A stretch of DNA of 64,000 nucleotides from assembly GCA_905182565.1 (NCBI GenBank), contig CAJJCB010000020.1:62001-126000 (forward strand). Reading direction: 5' to 3'. Positions 54,345-63,461 of the stretch are shown here, piece after piece; position 1 is the first letter of the stretch, and every line of letters begins with the position of its first letter. The notes under the pieces were generated by a model. The model did not search any database. It worked only from the letters and a program-made list of their open reading frames with translations, and had not been told where the DNA came from. The position numbers were made by a program, and so were the translations under genes. Origin of the DNA: Acidimicrobiaceae bacterium (GTDB lineage: Bacteria; Actinomycetota; Acidimicrobiia; Acidimicrobiales; Poriferisodalaceae).

Positions 54345-56243
54345 GTGCTGAGTAGGCTGAATATAGAACAACTAGATGACCAGCAACGCGTAGCAGTAGA
54401 ATCCGAAGCAGCACCTTTGTGCATTCTGGCCGGACCTGGCTCCGGGAAAACTAGAGTGTTAGCGCATAGAATCGCGCGTCGGGTGGAGGACGCGTCGGCT
54501 GACCCAAGACACGTGCTCGCTCTGACCTTCACTCGTCAAGCAGCCAACCAGTTGAAAGATCGTTTATCCAGAATGGGTATACGAGATTTAGGTTCCGTCG
54601 GTACCTTTCATGCCATCGCCCTGGCACAAGTTACTCAGTATCGAGCCGATGCTGGTCGACGAGCACCTGTTGTACTCGGCAACCGACGCTTAGTAATAAC
54701 TGAGCTCCTTGGGCCTAACGCAGCTATGCGCTCTGCGCAGGTAACCGCTGAGATCGACTGGGCTAAGGCTCAACGACTCGAACCTGATGAATATCGGCAT
54801 GGAGCCGGCCGGAGAAGAATCGGCGATAGGCATGCAAAATTAGTCGCAGATGTATTCACTCGATTTAACGAATACAAAAAACGAAGAGGCATATTGGACT
54901 TTGATGATCTGCTGGAAGAGTGCACTCGTTTGCTACTTTCAGAACCTTCATTTCGAAATGCGCAGCAGTGGATTTTTCGACATTTGTTCGTCGATGAATT
55001 CCAGGACTTAAACAGCTCCCAATTTGAACTTCTGCAAGCCTGGCTAGGAGACAGAAAAGACCTCTGTGTCGTTGGAGATGGTGATCAAGCTATTTACGGT
55101 TGGAATGGAGCCGATGCTCAATACCTAAACGATTTCCGCATTTTTTTTCCGGATGCAGAAGTTATTAAACTTGACAACAACTACAGAAGTAGCCCCGAAA
55201 TAGTAAGGGCAGCAAACGCAGTAATTGGTAAAATTCAAATGGGAATCGAGCAGGAAAGCGCAGCGACAAAAATCACTTCTGCCGGGTACAAAAATGAAGA
55301 AGATGAAGCTCTAGGAATAGCGCATCATCTTCGCAGCGTCAGACAGCCGGAAACCCCCTGGTCCCGCTATGCAGTCCTAACTCGCACCAACGGTCAGCTG
55401 TTGACTATCGCTAAGCATCTCGAAACTTTAAAGATTCCTTACCGTTTGCGAGGATCCAATGAGCTTCTCAAACTTCCACAAGTCAATAACATCATCGATC
55501 AGCTGGCTACATCTGGTGCATCTTTTTCGACCACGCTGTCAGACCTGTCAACTGATTTCACTTTTGGTCCAGAGGCTCAATTTCTAGAGCTTGCTCAGCA
55601 ATACAAAGATGAGGACCAGTATCCGAATGGTTCTAGTTTTCGGCAGTGGCTCAAGACCCTTAGACCCACGGACTATAAAGACAGCAGCCAGGGGGTCGAA
55701 CTATCAACTTTCCATGCAGCGAAGGGTCTCGAGTGGCCTCACGTAATAATTGCTGGAGTGGAAGAGGGACTAGTTCCCTTGAAGAATGACGACGAGGAAG
55801 AGAAAAGACTTTTCTATGTGGCCATATCACGAGCTGAGCGTCAACTTTTTTTAACATGGGCAGAAGAGCGAACCGTCTCAGGAAGAACTAAAAAACGGAC
55901 TAAATCTCCTTGGCTATCTCTAATACAAACTGCAACAGCCCTGCCGTCCGTGCCATCGAAAGAACGAGTAAGCGACTATCTAAGCAAAGCACGCTCGGCG
56001 ACCCGCATCGATCTTGACACCTCAAGCCAAGAGCGTCTAAAAGTGCTCAACGACTGGAGACTCAAGACTGCAAGACACAGGAAAATTGAACCTTCTTCCC
56101 TAATCCCTGACAATGTGCTGAGCGCTATCGCCAAAGCGAAACCTTCTTCACTTGAAGAACTTGCGATAGCCCTAGGTCAATCGCCTGAGCGAGTGAAAAA
56201 AATAGGGCCAGAGATTTTATCCGTAATTAACGGGCAGACCTAA
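54345..56243 (+). CDS. uvrD2: UvrD2-like superfamily 1 DNA helicase with C-terminal HRDC-like domain
   Basis: Product of 632 residues. Motifs: Q-motif LDDQQRVAVES, Walker A AGPGSGKT (29-36), motif Ia ALTFTRQAA, Walker B LFVDEFQDLN, VGDGDQAIYGWNGA, TFHAAKGLEW and LFYVAISRAERQL. The last 75 or so residues look like an HRDC domain. This combination defines actinobacterial UvrD2. The tetracysteine zinc motif of M. tuberculosis UvrD2 is absent: no cysteine occurs in the linker. The start is GTG, divergent from the metal-receptor gene. Confidence 0.9.
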   Translation: MLSRLNIEQLDDQQRVAVESEAAPLCILAGPGSGKTRVLAHRIARRVEDASADPRHVLALTFTRQAANQLKDRLSRMGIRDLGSVGTFHAIALAQVTQYRADAGRRAPVVLGNRRLVITELLGPNAAMRSAQVTAEIDWAKAQRLEPDEYRHGAGRRRIGDRHAKLVADVFTRFNEYKKRRGILDFDDLLEECTRLLLSEPSFRNAQQWIFRHLFVDEFQDLNSSQFELLQAWLGDRKDLCVVGDGDQAIYGWNGADAQYLNDFRIFFPDAEVIKLDNNYRSSPEIVRAANAVIGKIQMGIEQESAATKITSAGYKNEEDEALGIAHHLRSVRQPETPWSRYAVLTRTNGQLLTIAKHLETLKIPYRLRGSNELLKLPQVNNIIDQLATSGASFSTTLSDLSTDFTFGPEAQFLELAQQYKDEDQYPNGSSFRQWLKTLRPTDYKDSSQGVELSTFHAAKGLEWPHVIIAGVEEGLVPLKNDDEEEKRLFYVAISRAERQLFLTWAEERTVSGRTKKRTKSPWLSLIQTATALPSVPSKERVSDYLSKARSATRIDLDTSSQERLKVLNDWRLKTARHRKIEPSSLIPDNVLSAIAKAKPSSLEELAIALGQSPERVKKIGPEILSVINGQT

Positions 56244-56264
56244 TCATCACGCACTTCTACTCTG

Positions 56265-56942
56265 TCATTTCAACGAGGAGCGAAGTGCTTCAAAATCAAC
56301 AGAAATAAACAAGCCTTCGGCCTCAGCTATTTGTTCATCTCCGTTAAATGCTTTTGCTCGAGTGACTATTTTTCGCCCTTTAACACTTTCAACCCACGCC
56401 ACAAAAGTTAAATCCGTATGCAGCGGGGTCGGTTTCTGATAGCGAACAACAAGTTTCCCGGTCATTCCAGGCTCAGAAAAATGAGCTTGCACCATACCCA
56501 TTACCTCATCAAACGCAGATGCAACCCAACCGCCATGCACATGACCAGGAGGTCCTTCGAAGGAAGCCCCGAAATTCACTCGGCCTACAACTTTTTCACC
56601 CTCAACAGCTAAATTTAACGGCGCCGAAACCGGACTTAATGACCCAGACAAAGGACTGTGGTCAAAAAAGATGAATCTATCTTCACGCAGTTCCTCAAAC
56701 ATGGAGGGAATATGATCCCGAACTTCTAGGTGGGTGCTCGCCTCAAGCAAATTTTCCGCCATTTCAGCAAGAGAATCGCTCTGCTCAACAGTGGGAATTC
56801 CGTCATGTAAATTATGACTGAACTGTCGCAGCGCCGTAGCGATCCGTTCAATACTAGTTCGCAAAGGCGAATCCCAGTCCTTGTCCAGCCAGGCACTGAA
56901 ACCACTCTCAGGTTCAGTAAAGTCATTTTTAGATTGCGACAT
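56265..56942 (-). CDS. Hotdog-fold thioesterase (PaaI-like)
   Basis: Product of 225 residues. The C-terminal hotdog domain has VHGGWVASAFDEVMG, the usual HGG...D/E active-site signature of acyl-CoA thioesterases. Residues 1-95 are an acidic helical extension. It overlaps xth by 14 nt and converges on uvrD2. The acyl substrate is unknown. Confidence 0.88.
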   Translation of the reverse strand: MSQSKNDFTEPESGFSAWLDKDWDSPLRTSIERIATALRQFSHNLHDGIPTVEQSDSLAEMAENLLEASTHLEVRDHIPSMFEELREDRFIFFDHSPLSGSLSPVSAPLNLAVEGEKVVGRVNFGASFEGPPGHVHGGWVASAFDEVMGMVQAHFSEPGMTGKLVVRYQKPTPLHTDLTFVAWVESVKGRKIVTRAKAFNGDEQIAEAEGLFISVDFEALRSSLK

Positions 56943-57702
56943 CGACCATCACCGGGGCATGATCTGAGGGCTTCGTTCCTTTTCTAGCATTTCGGTCGAC
57001 AAGGCAAAACTCAGCTTTGTCTGCCAGAACACTGGTCCCTAGCAAAAGATCAATCCGTAAACCTCTGCGTTTATGGAAACCACCATCGCGATAGTCCCAC
57101 CAGCTATACAACTGATCATCATCGTAGAACTTACGAAATAAGTCCGTGAGACCACAGTTTTGTAGCTCCTGGAGTGCTTTTCTCTCGCTATCAGTCACAT
57201 GAGTTCTGATCTCTGGGTTCTCTGGATCCCAAATGTCTCTATTATCAGGGCAAATATTAAAGTCACCGCCAACTAACGCAAGGTCTGAGGACTCGCAAGT
57301 TTGTTCCATATGAAGGCGAAGTCGTTCCATCCATCTAAGTTTGTACTTGTAGTGAGGGTCATCTACAGCCCTCCCATTCGGAACATAAACTGAGCTCACC
57401 CGAAGGCCACCACATGTAGCCGAGACTAACCGTGCTTCAGGATCCGAATTCTCCTTGTCATCAAAACCATAGCTAACGTCAGAAAGCCCTACTCGAGATA
57501 ATATTGCAACACCGTTCCAACGGCCCTCGCCACAATGGGCGCTTTCATAACCTAAATTTTCAAAATGGGCATGCAAAAATTGTTCATCTGACATTTTGGT
57601 TTCCTGCATTAGCAGGATGTCCGGCTTGGCATATTCGATAAAATCATCTACTCGATCAACGCGAGCATTAAGACTATTTACATTCCAGGTAACTATCCGC
57701 AC
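56929..57702 (-). CDS. xth: Exodeoxyribonuclease III
   Basis: AP endonuclease and 3' exonuclease of base excision repair. Family motifs in order: TWNVNSLNAR (N7), LLMQETK (E34 region), GDFNICPDNRDIWDP and SDHAPVM (catalytic Asp-His). Length 257 residues. The start is GTG. Divergent from the HAD gene across 35 nt that contain a 14-nt palindrome. Confidence 0.95.
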   Translation of the reverse strand: MRIVTWNVNSLNARVDRVDDFIEYAKPDILLMQETKMSDEQFLHAHFENLGYESAHCGEGRWNGVAILSRVGLSDVSYGFDDKENSDPEARLVSATCGGLRVSSVYVPNGRAVDDPHYKYKLRWMERLRLHMEQTCESSDLALVGGDFNICPDNRDIWDPENPEIRTHVTDSERKALQELQNCGLTDLFRKFYDDDQLYSWWDYRDGGFHKRRGLRIDLLLGTSVLADKAEFCLVDRNARKGTKPSDHAPVMVDVAI

Positions 57703-57712
57703 CTATTAGAAC

Positions 57713-57726
57713 CTAGCGGCCGCTAG
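57713..57726. promoter_or_regulatory. 14-nt perfect palindrome between xth and the HAD gene
   Basis: CTAGCGGCCGCTAG fills the centre of the 35-nt gap between divergent genes. A perfect symmetric site in so short a promoter region suggests a shared operator. It has the same sequence as a NotI site, which may be coincidental. Confidence 0.5.
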
Positions 57727-57737
57727 CGTGCCGGGTT

Positions 57738-58412
57738 GTGACTGTTAGCGACTCATTAAAAACTTCTCGTAAAATTAAGGCAGTTCTATTTGACTTCGGC
57801 GGAGTAATCACCGAGAGCCCATTCGAAGCTTTCACCCGGTACGAAAAAGTCATGGGCGCGCCCGAGGGGATCATCCGCAAAATTAACTCTACTAACCCCA
57901 ATGAAAACGCCTGGGCTCAGATGGAGAGAAATGAAGTCAGCATCGATCAATTTTGTGAATTATTTGAGCAAGAGGCGGTAGAAGCAGGATTTGAGCTATC
58001 AGGTCAGTCCGTTCTCCAGTGCTTAAGCGGTGATATTCGTCCTCAAATGGTGACTGCGTTAAAAGTCCTAAAAGACAATGTCCGCGTCGGGTGTATAACA
58101 AATAATATGAAATCCGGGCATGGGTCAGGAATGAGCAGAACAGAAGATCAAGCATCAGCAGTTGCAGAAGTAATGACATTGTTTGAGGTTGTTATTGAGT
58201 CCGCCAAAGTTGGCCTGCGAAAACCTGACCCAAAGATCTATCAACTTGCTTGCGAACGCATGGAGATAGATCCCATTGAGGCTGTCTACCTAGATGATCT
58301 CGGAATTAATTGTAAGCCGGCTGCCGCACTAGGCATGTCAGCTATAAAAGTAGTTGACCCTGATGTCGCCATTCAGGAGCTCGAACAACTCGTCGGATTC
58401 TCACTAAGCTAA
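57738..58412 (+). CDS. HAD-superfamily phosphatase
   Basis: Product of 224 residues. Motif I is AVLFDFGGVITES (nucleophile Asp), motif II is CITNNMKSG, the lysine motif is RKPDPKIYQLA, and the acidic motif is YLDDLGINCKPA. The IESAKVGLRKPD and overall layout resemble the N-terminal phosphatase of epoxide hydrolase/ACAD10-type proteins. Substrate unknown. The start is GTG. Upstream of ettA, possibly cotranscribed over a 77-nt gap. Confidence 0.9.
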   Translation: MTVSDSLKTSRKIKAVLFDFGGVITESPFEAFTRYEKVMGAPEGIIRKINSTNPNENAWAQMERNEVSIDQFCELFEQEAVEAGFELSGQSVLQCLSGDIRPQMVTALKVLKDNVRVGCITNNMKSGHGSGMSRTEDQASAVAEVMTLFEVVIESAKVGLRKPDPKIYQLACERMEIDPIEAVYLDDLGINCKPAAALGMSAIKVVDPDVAIQELEQLVGFSLS

Positions 58413-58489
58413 TTTCTTTTTGTCTTAGCAGCAGCTAAGTTCCGGCGCTACCGTAGAACACTCGATCACAGACAACTCGGAGTATCTAA

Positions 58490-60163
58490 ATGGCCAGCGA
58501 CTACATCTTTACGATGCACAAGCTAAATCGTTTCTACCCACCTGATCGAGATATCTTGAAAGACGTCAGCTTGTCTTTTCTTCCTGGAGCCAAGATCGGA
58601 GTGCTAGGCCATAATGGAGCAGGGAAATCTTCCGTCCTGAGGATCATGGCAGGACTAGACGACGGCTTTACTGGAGAGGCCCGTCTCTCACCGAACTACA
58701 CAGTTGGACTTTTGTCTCAGGAGCCACAGTTAGATCCCACCAAAGATGTTTTTGGAAATGTAATGGGAGGTGTTGCAGAGACTCAAGCGATACTGGAACG
58801 ATATAACGAAGTTCTTGCCATGTGGGGCGATCCAGATGCTGACCTCGAACAAGTCGGCTCAATGCAGGCGGACCTCGAAGATAAAATCAATGCTACAGAT
58901 GCTTGGAACCTTGAACGTCAAGTAGAAATTGCTATGGACGCTCTTCGCGTTCCTCTTGGGTCAACCGATGTCTCCGCTTTGTCTGGTGGGGAACGACGAC
59001 GAGTAGCTTTGTGCCAACTGCTTCTTTCTCATCCTGATCTCTTACTTCTAGATGAGCCCACTAACCATCTAGATGCTGAATCTGTAGCTTGGCTCGAGAG
59101 ATTTTTGCAGGACTACCGAGGGACCGTTGTTTCAGTCACTCACGATAGATATTTTCTTGACAACGTCGCTGGTTGGATCCTCGAGCTTGACCATGGCCAC
59201 GCATACCCATATGAAGGAAATTACAGCGGGTGGCTGGAACAGAAACAAGCGAGGCTAGCCCATGAAGAAAGTCAATCCAGTGCTCGACAAAGAACTCTCG
59301 CCCAAGAACTCGAATGGGTAAAACTGGCGCCAAAAGCCCGACAAGCTAAAAGCAAAGCTCGTTTGACGGCATATGACCAACTGGTTGCTGAACATGAGTC
59401 AGTCGAAAAACAGTCCGGCGCTCTCGAACTAACTATTCCCATGAGCCAAAGGCTTGGCGATCAAGTAATCGAGGTCAAAGGGGTATCAAAAGGTTTCGGC
59501 GATGACTTACTGATAGAAGACCTTTCCTTCATACTTCCTCCAGCTGGAATTGTCGGTGTGATCGGTGCAAATGGTGCTGGTAAAACAACTCTCTTCCGCA
59601 TGATTACCGGTCAAGACACTCCTGACTCCGGCGAAGTATTAACTGGGGCAACAGTCCAACTGGCGTATGTAGACCAATCAAGAGACTCCCTGGAAGATGA
59701 CCGCACTGTCTACGAAGAAATAACTGATGGTCTTGACATCGTTAAAGTTGGAAATCGAGAACTAAATGGACGCTCATATGTCGCTTCATTCAACTTCAAA
59801 GGAGCAGATCAACAAAAATCAGTTGGCGATCTTTCTGGCGGAGAAAGGAACCGAGTACACCTAGCGAAGGTCCTTAAAGAAGGCGGTAATGTTCTATTGC
59901 TAGATGAGCCTACTAATGATCTGGATGTTGATACGTTGCGGGCATTGGAAAGCGGCCTTCAAGCATTCCCTGGCTGCGCCGTAGTCATAAGTCATGATCG
60001 TTGGTTCTTAGATAGAGTAGCGACACATATTCTTGCCTTTGAGGGCGACAGCTACGTTCGATGGTTTGAAGGAAATTTCAGCGAGTACGAAGCTTTCAAA
60101 AAGCGCGAACTCGGGGATCAAATGACGCCTACTCGAATCAAGTACAAGCCTTTAAAAAGGTAA
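58490..60163 (+). CDS. ettA: Energy-dependent translational throttle protein EttA (ABC-F)
   Basis: Ribosome-associated ATPase of 557 residues that gates elongation by ADP/ATP ratio. Two ABC cassettes: Walker A GHNGAGKSS and GANGAGKTT, signatures LSGGERRRVAL and LSGGERNRVHL, Walker B LLLDEPTNHLD and LLLDEPTNDLD. An Arg/Lys-rich PtIM linker is about 240-325. No transmembrane segment. Start MASDYIFTMHKLNRFYPP is canonical for the EttA group. Confidence 0.96.
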   Translation: MASDYIFTMHKLNRFYPPDRDILKDVSLSFLPGAKIGVLGHNGAGKSSVLRIMAGLDDGFTGEARLSPNYTVGLLSQEPQLDPTKDVFGNVMGGVAETQAILERYNEVLAMWGDPDADLEQVGSMQADLEDKINATDAWNLERQVEIAMDALRVPLGSTDVSALSGGERRRVALCQLLLSHPDLLLLDEPTNHLDAESVAWLERFLQDYRGTVVSVTHDRYFLDNVAGWILELDHGHAYPYEGNYSGWLEQKQARLAHEESQSSARQRTLAQELEWVKLAPKARQAKSKARLTAYDQLVAEHESVEKQSGALELTIPMSQRLGDQVIEVKGVSKGFGDDLLIEDLSFILPPAGIVGVIGANGAGKTTLFRMITGQDTPDSGEVLTGATVQLAYVDQSRDSLEDDRTVYEEITDGLDIVKVGNRELNGRSYVASFNFKGADQQKSVGDLSGGERNRVHLAKVLKEGGNVLLLDEPTNDLDVDTLRALESGLQAFPGCAVVISHDRWFLDRVATHILAFEGDSYVRWFEGNFSEYEAFKKRELGDQMTPTRIKYKPLKR

Positions 60164-60173
60164 ACCTCATTGG

Positions 60174-60200
60174 CTTATTCGCGCGCATAGCGCGAATAAG
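60174..60200 (+). terminator. 11-bp hairpin after ettA, possible terminator
   Basis: CTTATTCGCGC and GCGCGAATAAG enclose five bases, starting 11 nt after the ettA stop. The stem is strong, but TGAACC rather than a U-run follows, so it may be an operator or REP-like element instead. It contains the TTCGCGCG motif of the adjacent cluster. Confidence 0.5.
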
Positions 60201-60271
60201 TGAACCAAATCAACATATTGCTTGACACACATCGAATTCTTTGAGCGCAAATCCTAAGTTGCAAAATTATT

Positions 60272-60361
60272 TTCGCGCGGATAGAGGTTGATAATAAAAT
60301 TATCTCGCCCTTCGCGCGAAATATTCGCGCGATTCGCGCGAATATCCACCACTTTCGCGCG
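60272..60361. repeat. Cluster of TTCGCGCG motifs and nested palindromes
   Basis: TTCGCGCG occurs at 60272, 60311, 60324, 60333 and 60354, plus a sixth copy at 60178 in the preceding hairpin. TTCGCGCGAA at 60311-60320 is fully palindromic. ATATTCGCGCG (60321-60331) and CGCGCGAATAT (60335-60345) form a perfect 11-bp inverted repeat with a three-base centre. The surroundings are AT-rich. The cluster ends 58 nt before the CxxC gene at 60420, so it may be its control region. Confidence 0.8.
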
Positions 60362-60419
60362 ATAAGTGATTAGTTTCCTTTTATTACTTTAAGTAGTTTA
60401 ATTTTCTGGGAAGTCGACC

Positions 60420-60713
60420 ATGGCAACAAAATCTTCAAACAAACAAGCTTCTAACCAAACTTGGCAAAGTCGAGCTGTGATACGAACTGTTGACGCTGGT
60501 AACTCTGCATATTGCGCAGTGTGCGATGAACTAATCAAATTTCGTGCTCGAATTAGAGATGAACAAGTTATCTGCAACGTGTACAAAGATGACAAGTGGG
60601 ACCGAGTTGAGCACTACCATCCAGAGTGCTACCAGGAAGCAGAACTTCCATATGGAGAAGCAGATGACCCTTACGACCGGGAAAAAATTAACACCTCAGG
60701 ACAGTCGAACTAA
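60420..60713 (+). CDS. Small C-x2-C/H-x4-C protein, putative zinc-binding, unknown function
   Basis: Product of 97 residues. The core YCAVCDELIKFRARIRDEQ and EHYHPECYQEAELPYG give a likely zinc site (CAVC, HYHPEC). Lys/Ser-rich N-terminus and acidic C-terminus are flexible. GGGAAG lies about six bases before the ATG. Its upstream region carries the TTCGCGCG cluster. It converges on the ABC ATPase gene 3 nt away. I do not recognise a named family. Confidence 0.82.
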   Translation: MATKSSNKQASNQTWQSRAVIRTVDAGNSAYCAVCDELIKFRARIRDEQVICNVYKDDKWDRVEHYHPECYQEAELPYGEADDPYDREKINTSGQSN

Positions 60714-60716
60714 TAG

Positions 60717-61496
60717 CTACAAGATCTGACTTAAGAAGAGCTTGGTTCGATCTTCAGTAGGACTTACAAAGAAATGTTCCGGGGTCCCTACCTCAACAAT
60801 CTCTCCTCCCTCCATAAAAATAATTCGGTCTGCTACCTCTCGAGCGAAACCCATCTCATGGGTAACCACTATCATCGTCATTCCTGACTCTGCCAGCTCC
60901 CGCATTACATCAAGAACTTCTTTAATCATCTCTGGGTCTAAAGCTGAGGTGGGCTCATCGAACAGCATCACTCTTGGCTCCATCGCTAGCGATCTGGCTA
61001 TAGCTACTCGCTGTTGTTGACCACCCGAAAGCTGGCCTGGAAATTTATCAGCCTGCTCGGGTATTCCAACTCTTTCTAGTAGCGCCTTGGCCAAAGCTTC
61101 GGCCTCGACGCGCGGCTTTTTACGAACCCAAATCGGGGCCAGCGTCACATTATCTAACACCGTCAAATGCGGAAATAAGTTAAATTGCTGAAAGACCATG
61201 CCCACTTCTGAACGAATTTTTTCTATATTTCTTAAGTCGTTTGTTAACTCAACACCATCAACAATAATTGTGCCATTCTGATGAACTTCTAATCGGTTGA
61301 TACAACGTATCCATGTGCTTTTACCCGAGCCTGAAGGACCACAAACAACAGCTACCTCTCCTTCTTTTATTGTTGCGCTAACACCTTTGAGGGCTTGGAA
61401 GTCTCCGTACCACTTATCAACACCAACACAAACGATCATGTCTTTTCGTTTTGCAAGTTCCTCTGATACTGCTGTTGTCGCATCATTAACGCTCAT
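60717..61496 (-). CDS. glnQ: Polar amino acid ABC transporter ATP-binding protein
   Basis: Product of 259 residues. Walker A is [10 protein letters not shown], signature [17 protein letters not shown], Walker [15 protein letters not shown]-loop VTHEMGFA. It belongs to the PAAT group (GlnQ/AapP/GltL type) that imports amino acids. It is the third gene of a permease-permease-ATPase set. The binding-protein gene probably lies beyond the right edge. Substrate cannot be inferred safely. Confidence 0.94.
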   Translation of the reverse strand: MSVNDATTAVSEELAKRKDMIVCVGVDKWYGDFQALKGVSATIKEGEVAVVCGPSGSGKSTWIRCINRLEVHQNGTIIVDGVELTNDLRNIEKIRSEVGMVFQQFNLFPHLTVLDNVTLAPIWVRKKPRVEAEALAKALLERVGIPEQADKFPGQLSGGQQQRVAIARSLAMEPRVMLFDEPTSALDPEMIKEVLDVMRELAESGMTMIVVTHEMGFAREVADRIIFMEGGEIVEVGTPEHFFVSPTEDRTKLFLSQIL

Positions 61497-61542
61497 ACAT
61501 GATTCTCCATCTCACAGATTTGACTTGACTGAACTGCGATCA

Positions 61543-63459
61543 TCACCGCTCACCAACTCCTAAACGTCGCTCGAGCCGCTGGCTGTATTTCGACGTAGTA
61601 AATGCAAAAATAAAATAAATTGCAGAAACGACTAGAAGGCCTTCGCGCTTAACACCAAGAAAAGCGGTTTGTGATGGAATTGCCGAGTTTGCAACTCTCA
61701 AAAAGTCAAAGATACCAATAATAGCCAACAGCGAAGTTTCTTTATAAGTAGCGATTACTTGTCCAACTAATGGAGGTATCGAAACACGTAAAGCTTGCGG
61801 CAAAACAATAAACCCAGTGCGTTGAACAGATGTTAGGCCTAATGCATCAGCCGCCTCAAATTGGCCATTACGCACTGACTGAAGACCACCCCTCACATTC
61901 TCAGCAAGGTAAGCCGCCGAGAAAAGCGTGTAACCGGTAATTGCCGCTGCCAATTCAGCTAGCTCCATGCCTCGCGGTAAAAAAAGAGGAACCATGACTG
62001 AAAAAAAGATAAGAATTGTGATCAGAGGGACACCGCGAATAATTTCTATGTAGCCAGTAGAAAGCACCCGAAAAATCGGGAACTTAGATGTTCGACCTAA
62101 CGCCAACAAAACGCCCAGCGGGAAGGAGAACATTATGGTCAAGGCGGCTACAAACAGAGTGATACTTAACCCACCAAGAAACTCAGAACTCGATATATCG
62201 ACCGTTGAGGGCGAATTAATAGTAGTCGCCATGTAATGAACTAAAAGCATCGTCGTAAGCCAGTAGGTCACTAGCTTTTTGCGCTTGGCTAGCTCACCGA
62301 CAAAGTTTGGAGCTAGCAAAGCAGCTACCGCTAAAAGAAGGAAGCTTATCCGCGCCTTCTGCAACATCGGATACCAGCCAAAAGCAGCAGCGACCCAATT
62401 AAAACCCGCTATTCCGACTAGACAAACTGCAAATATTCGAGCAGTTTCCCCAGTTGAACGTGTCAACCACCAGAGAATAATGCTTCCTAAGAACCCGAAG
62501 AGAAGCCCCATGGGAAGATCAGTCGAAACCACATGAGCGTAATCAAAGTCTGGATCCCGGAGAATTACCCAATACAACACGAATGGGCTAATCACCCACG
62601 AAACATTAACTAGAGTTTTTGCGATACCAGCCAGGTCGCTATTTCGCACGAACCTACCCAAAACCATTGTCGCTAGGAGAAGCAGATAGAGCCAGGTCCA
62701 AGGTATCGAGGTAGACAAAGCCACACGTTCCCCTGGCTCAGCAATAAACAATCCATCAGAATAGGCATAGTGCCCATAAGGCGCAACCCAAAGACTTACC
62801 ACCAACACACCCAACGGAACTAACACTGTGGAAGTAGCAGATACCGTTTTAGTTCGTCCTGTGCTATCGAGCCGGTACCAGCCCGCTAAGCCCGAGCCAC
62901 CGAAGCTAATACCTACTATCCACCATGTTGATCTACTCATCATGGCACTACTAAAGGACTCTCGAACCGGCTCAGAAAAACTATCTCGTAAAACAATGCC
63001 GTTGCTATCAAGCAACACGCTGGGTTCTCGTAGCAAGATACACAAAATAATGAACCCACCGAGTGACATTCCCCATCGACACAGTCGCTGAACTCGTATC
63101 GTGCCCCAATTCGCCCAGAGCCCACTACTTAATCCGACTAACGTCACTAGCACCGCTACCGAAACCCAAATTCTTGCATACTGCGATTCAGGGTAAGCCA
63201 ACGTCATGAGAGCTCGTAAGTTCGTCCTTACCGCATCCCATCGACGCTCCTCACTAAAAACAAAATTTAGGACACCACGAAGAACCAACACAGTAGCTAT
63301 GCCACCCACAACAGTGAGTAGAGTGTTCGCAATATTCGCAAACAGGTTTTTTTTCAGCCATTCTGCTGGATTGGAAGATACTTCAACTGGCTTACCTGGC
63401 AGCTCACCGATTGAATCCCCTGCATTCATATCAAATGCGTCACTGATTCCCGAACCCAT
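61543..63459 (-). CDS. Amino acid ABC permease (AapM-like) with a long N-terminal membrane region
   Basis: Product of 638 residues. The C-terminal 210 or so residues are a standard His/Glu/Gln permease domain with the EAA loop NGQFEAADALGLTSVQRTGFIVLPQALR. The N-terminal 400 or so residues hold many extra transmembrane helices, partly without clear family match. AapM and YhdY permeases are usually 360-390 residues, so the extension is unusual. It starts 2 nt after the upstream permease stop. No frameshift or fusion joint is obvious. Confidence 0.9.
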   Translation of the reverse strand: MGSGISDAFDMNAGDSIGELPGKPVEVSSNPAEWLKKNLFANIANTLLTVVGGIATVLVLRGVLNFVFSEERRWDAVRTNLRALMTLAYPESQYARIWVSVAVLVTLVGLSSGLWANWGTIRVQRLCRWGMSLGGFIILCILLREPSVLLDSNGIVLRDSFSEPVRESFSSAMMSRSTWWIVGISFGGSGLAGWYRLDSTGRTKTVSATSTVLVPLGVLVVSLWVAPYGHYAYSDGLFIAEPGERVALSTSIPWTWLYLLLLATMVLGRFVRNSDLAGIAKTLVNVSWVISPFVLYWVILRDPDFDYAHVVSTDLPMGLLFGFLGSIILWWLTRSTGETARIFAVCLVGIAGFNWVAAAFGWYPMLQKARISFLLLAVAALLAPNFVGELAKRKKLVTYWLTTMLLVHYMATTINSPSTVDISSSEFLGGLSITLFVAALTIMFSFPLGVLLALGRTSKFPIFRVLSTGYIEIIRGVPLITILIFFSVMVPLFLPRGMELAELAAAITGYTLFSAAYLAENVRGGLQSVRNGQFEAADALGLTSVQRTGFIVLPQALRVSIPPLVGQVIATYKETSLLAIIGIFDFLRVANSAIPSQTAFLGVKREGLLVVSAIYFIFAFTTSKYSQRLERRLGVGER

Positions 63460-63461
63460 AA

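Noticed and set aside
54280-54414. The metal-receptor frame continues 45 codons upstream of ATG 54279
   Set aside because: It would overlap the divergent uvrD2 start, encodes no signal peptide, and homology begins only at MSANGNPRLVSLVPS.
60164-60419. TTCGCGCG cluster considered as a replication origin
   Set aside because: No dnaA, dnaN or DnaA-box set is nearby; the surrounding genes are not origin genes.
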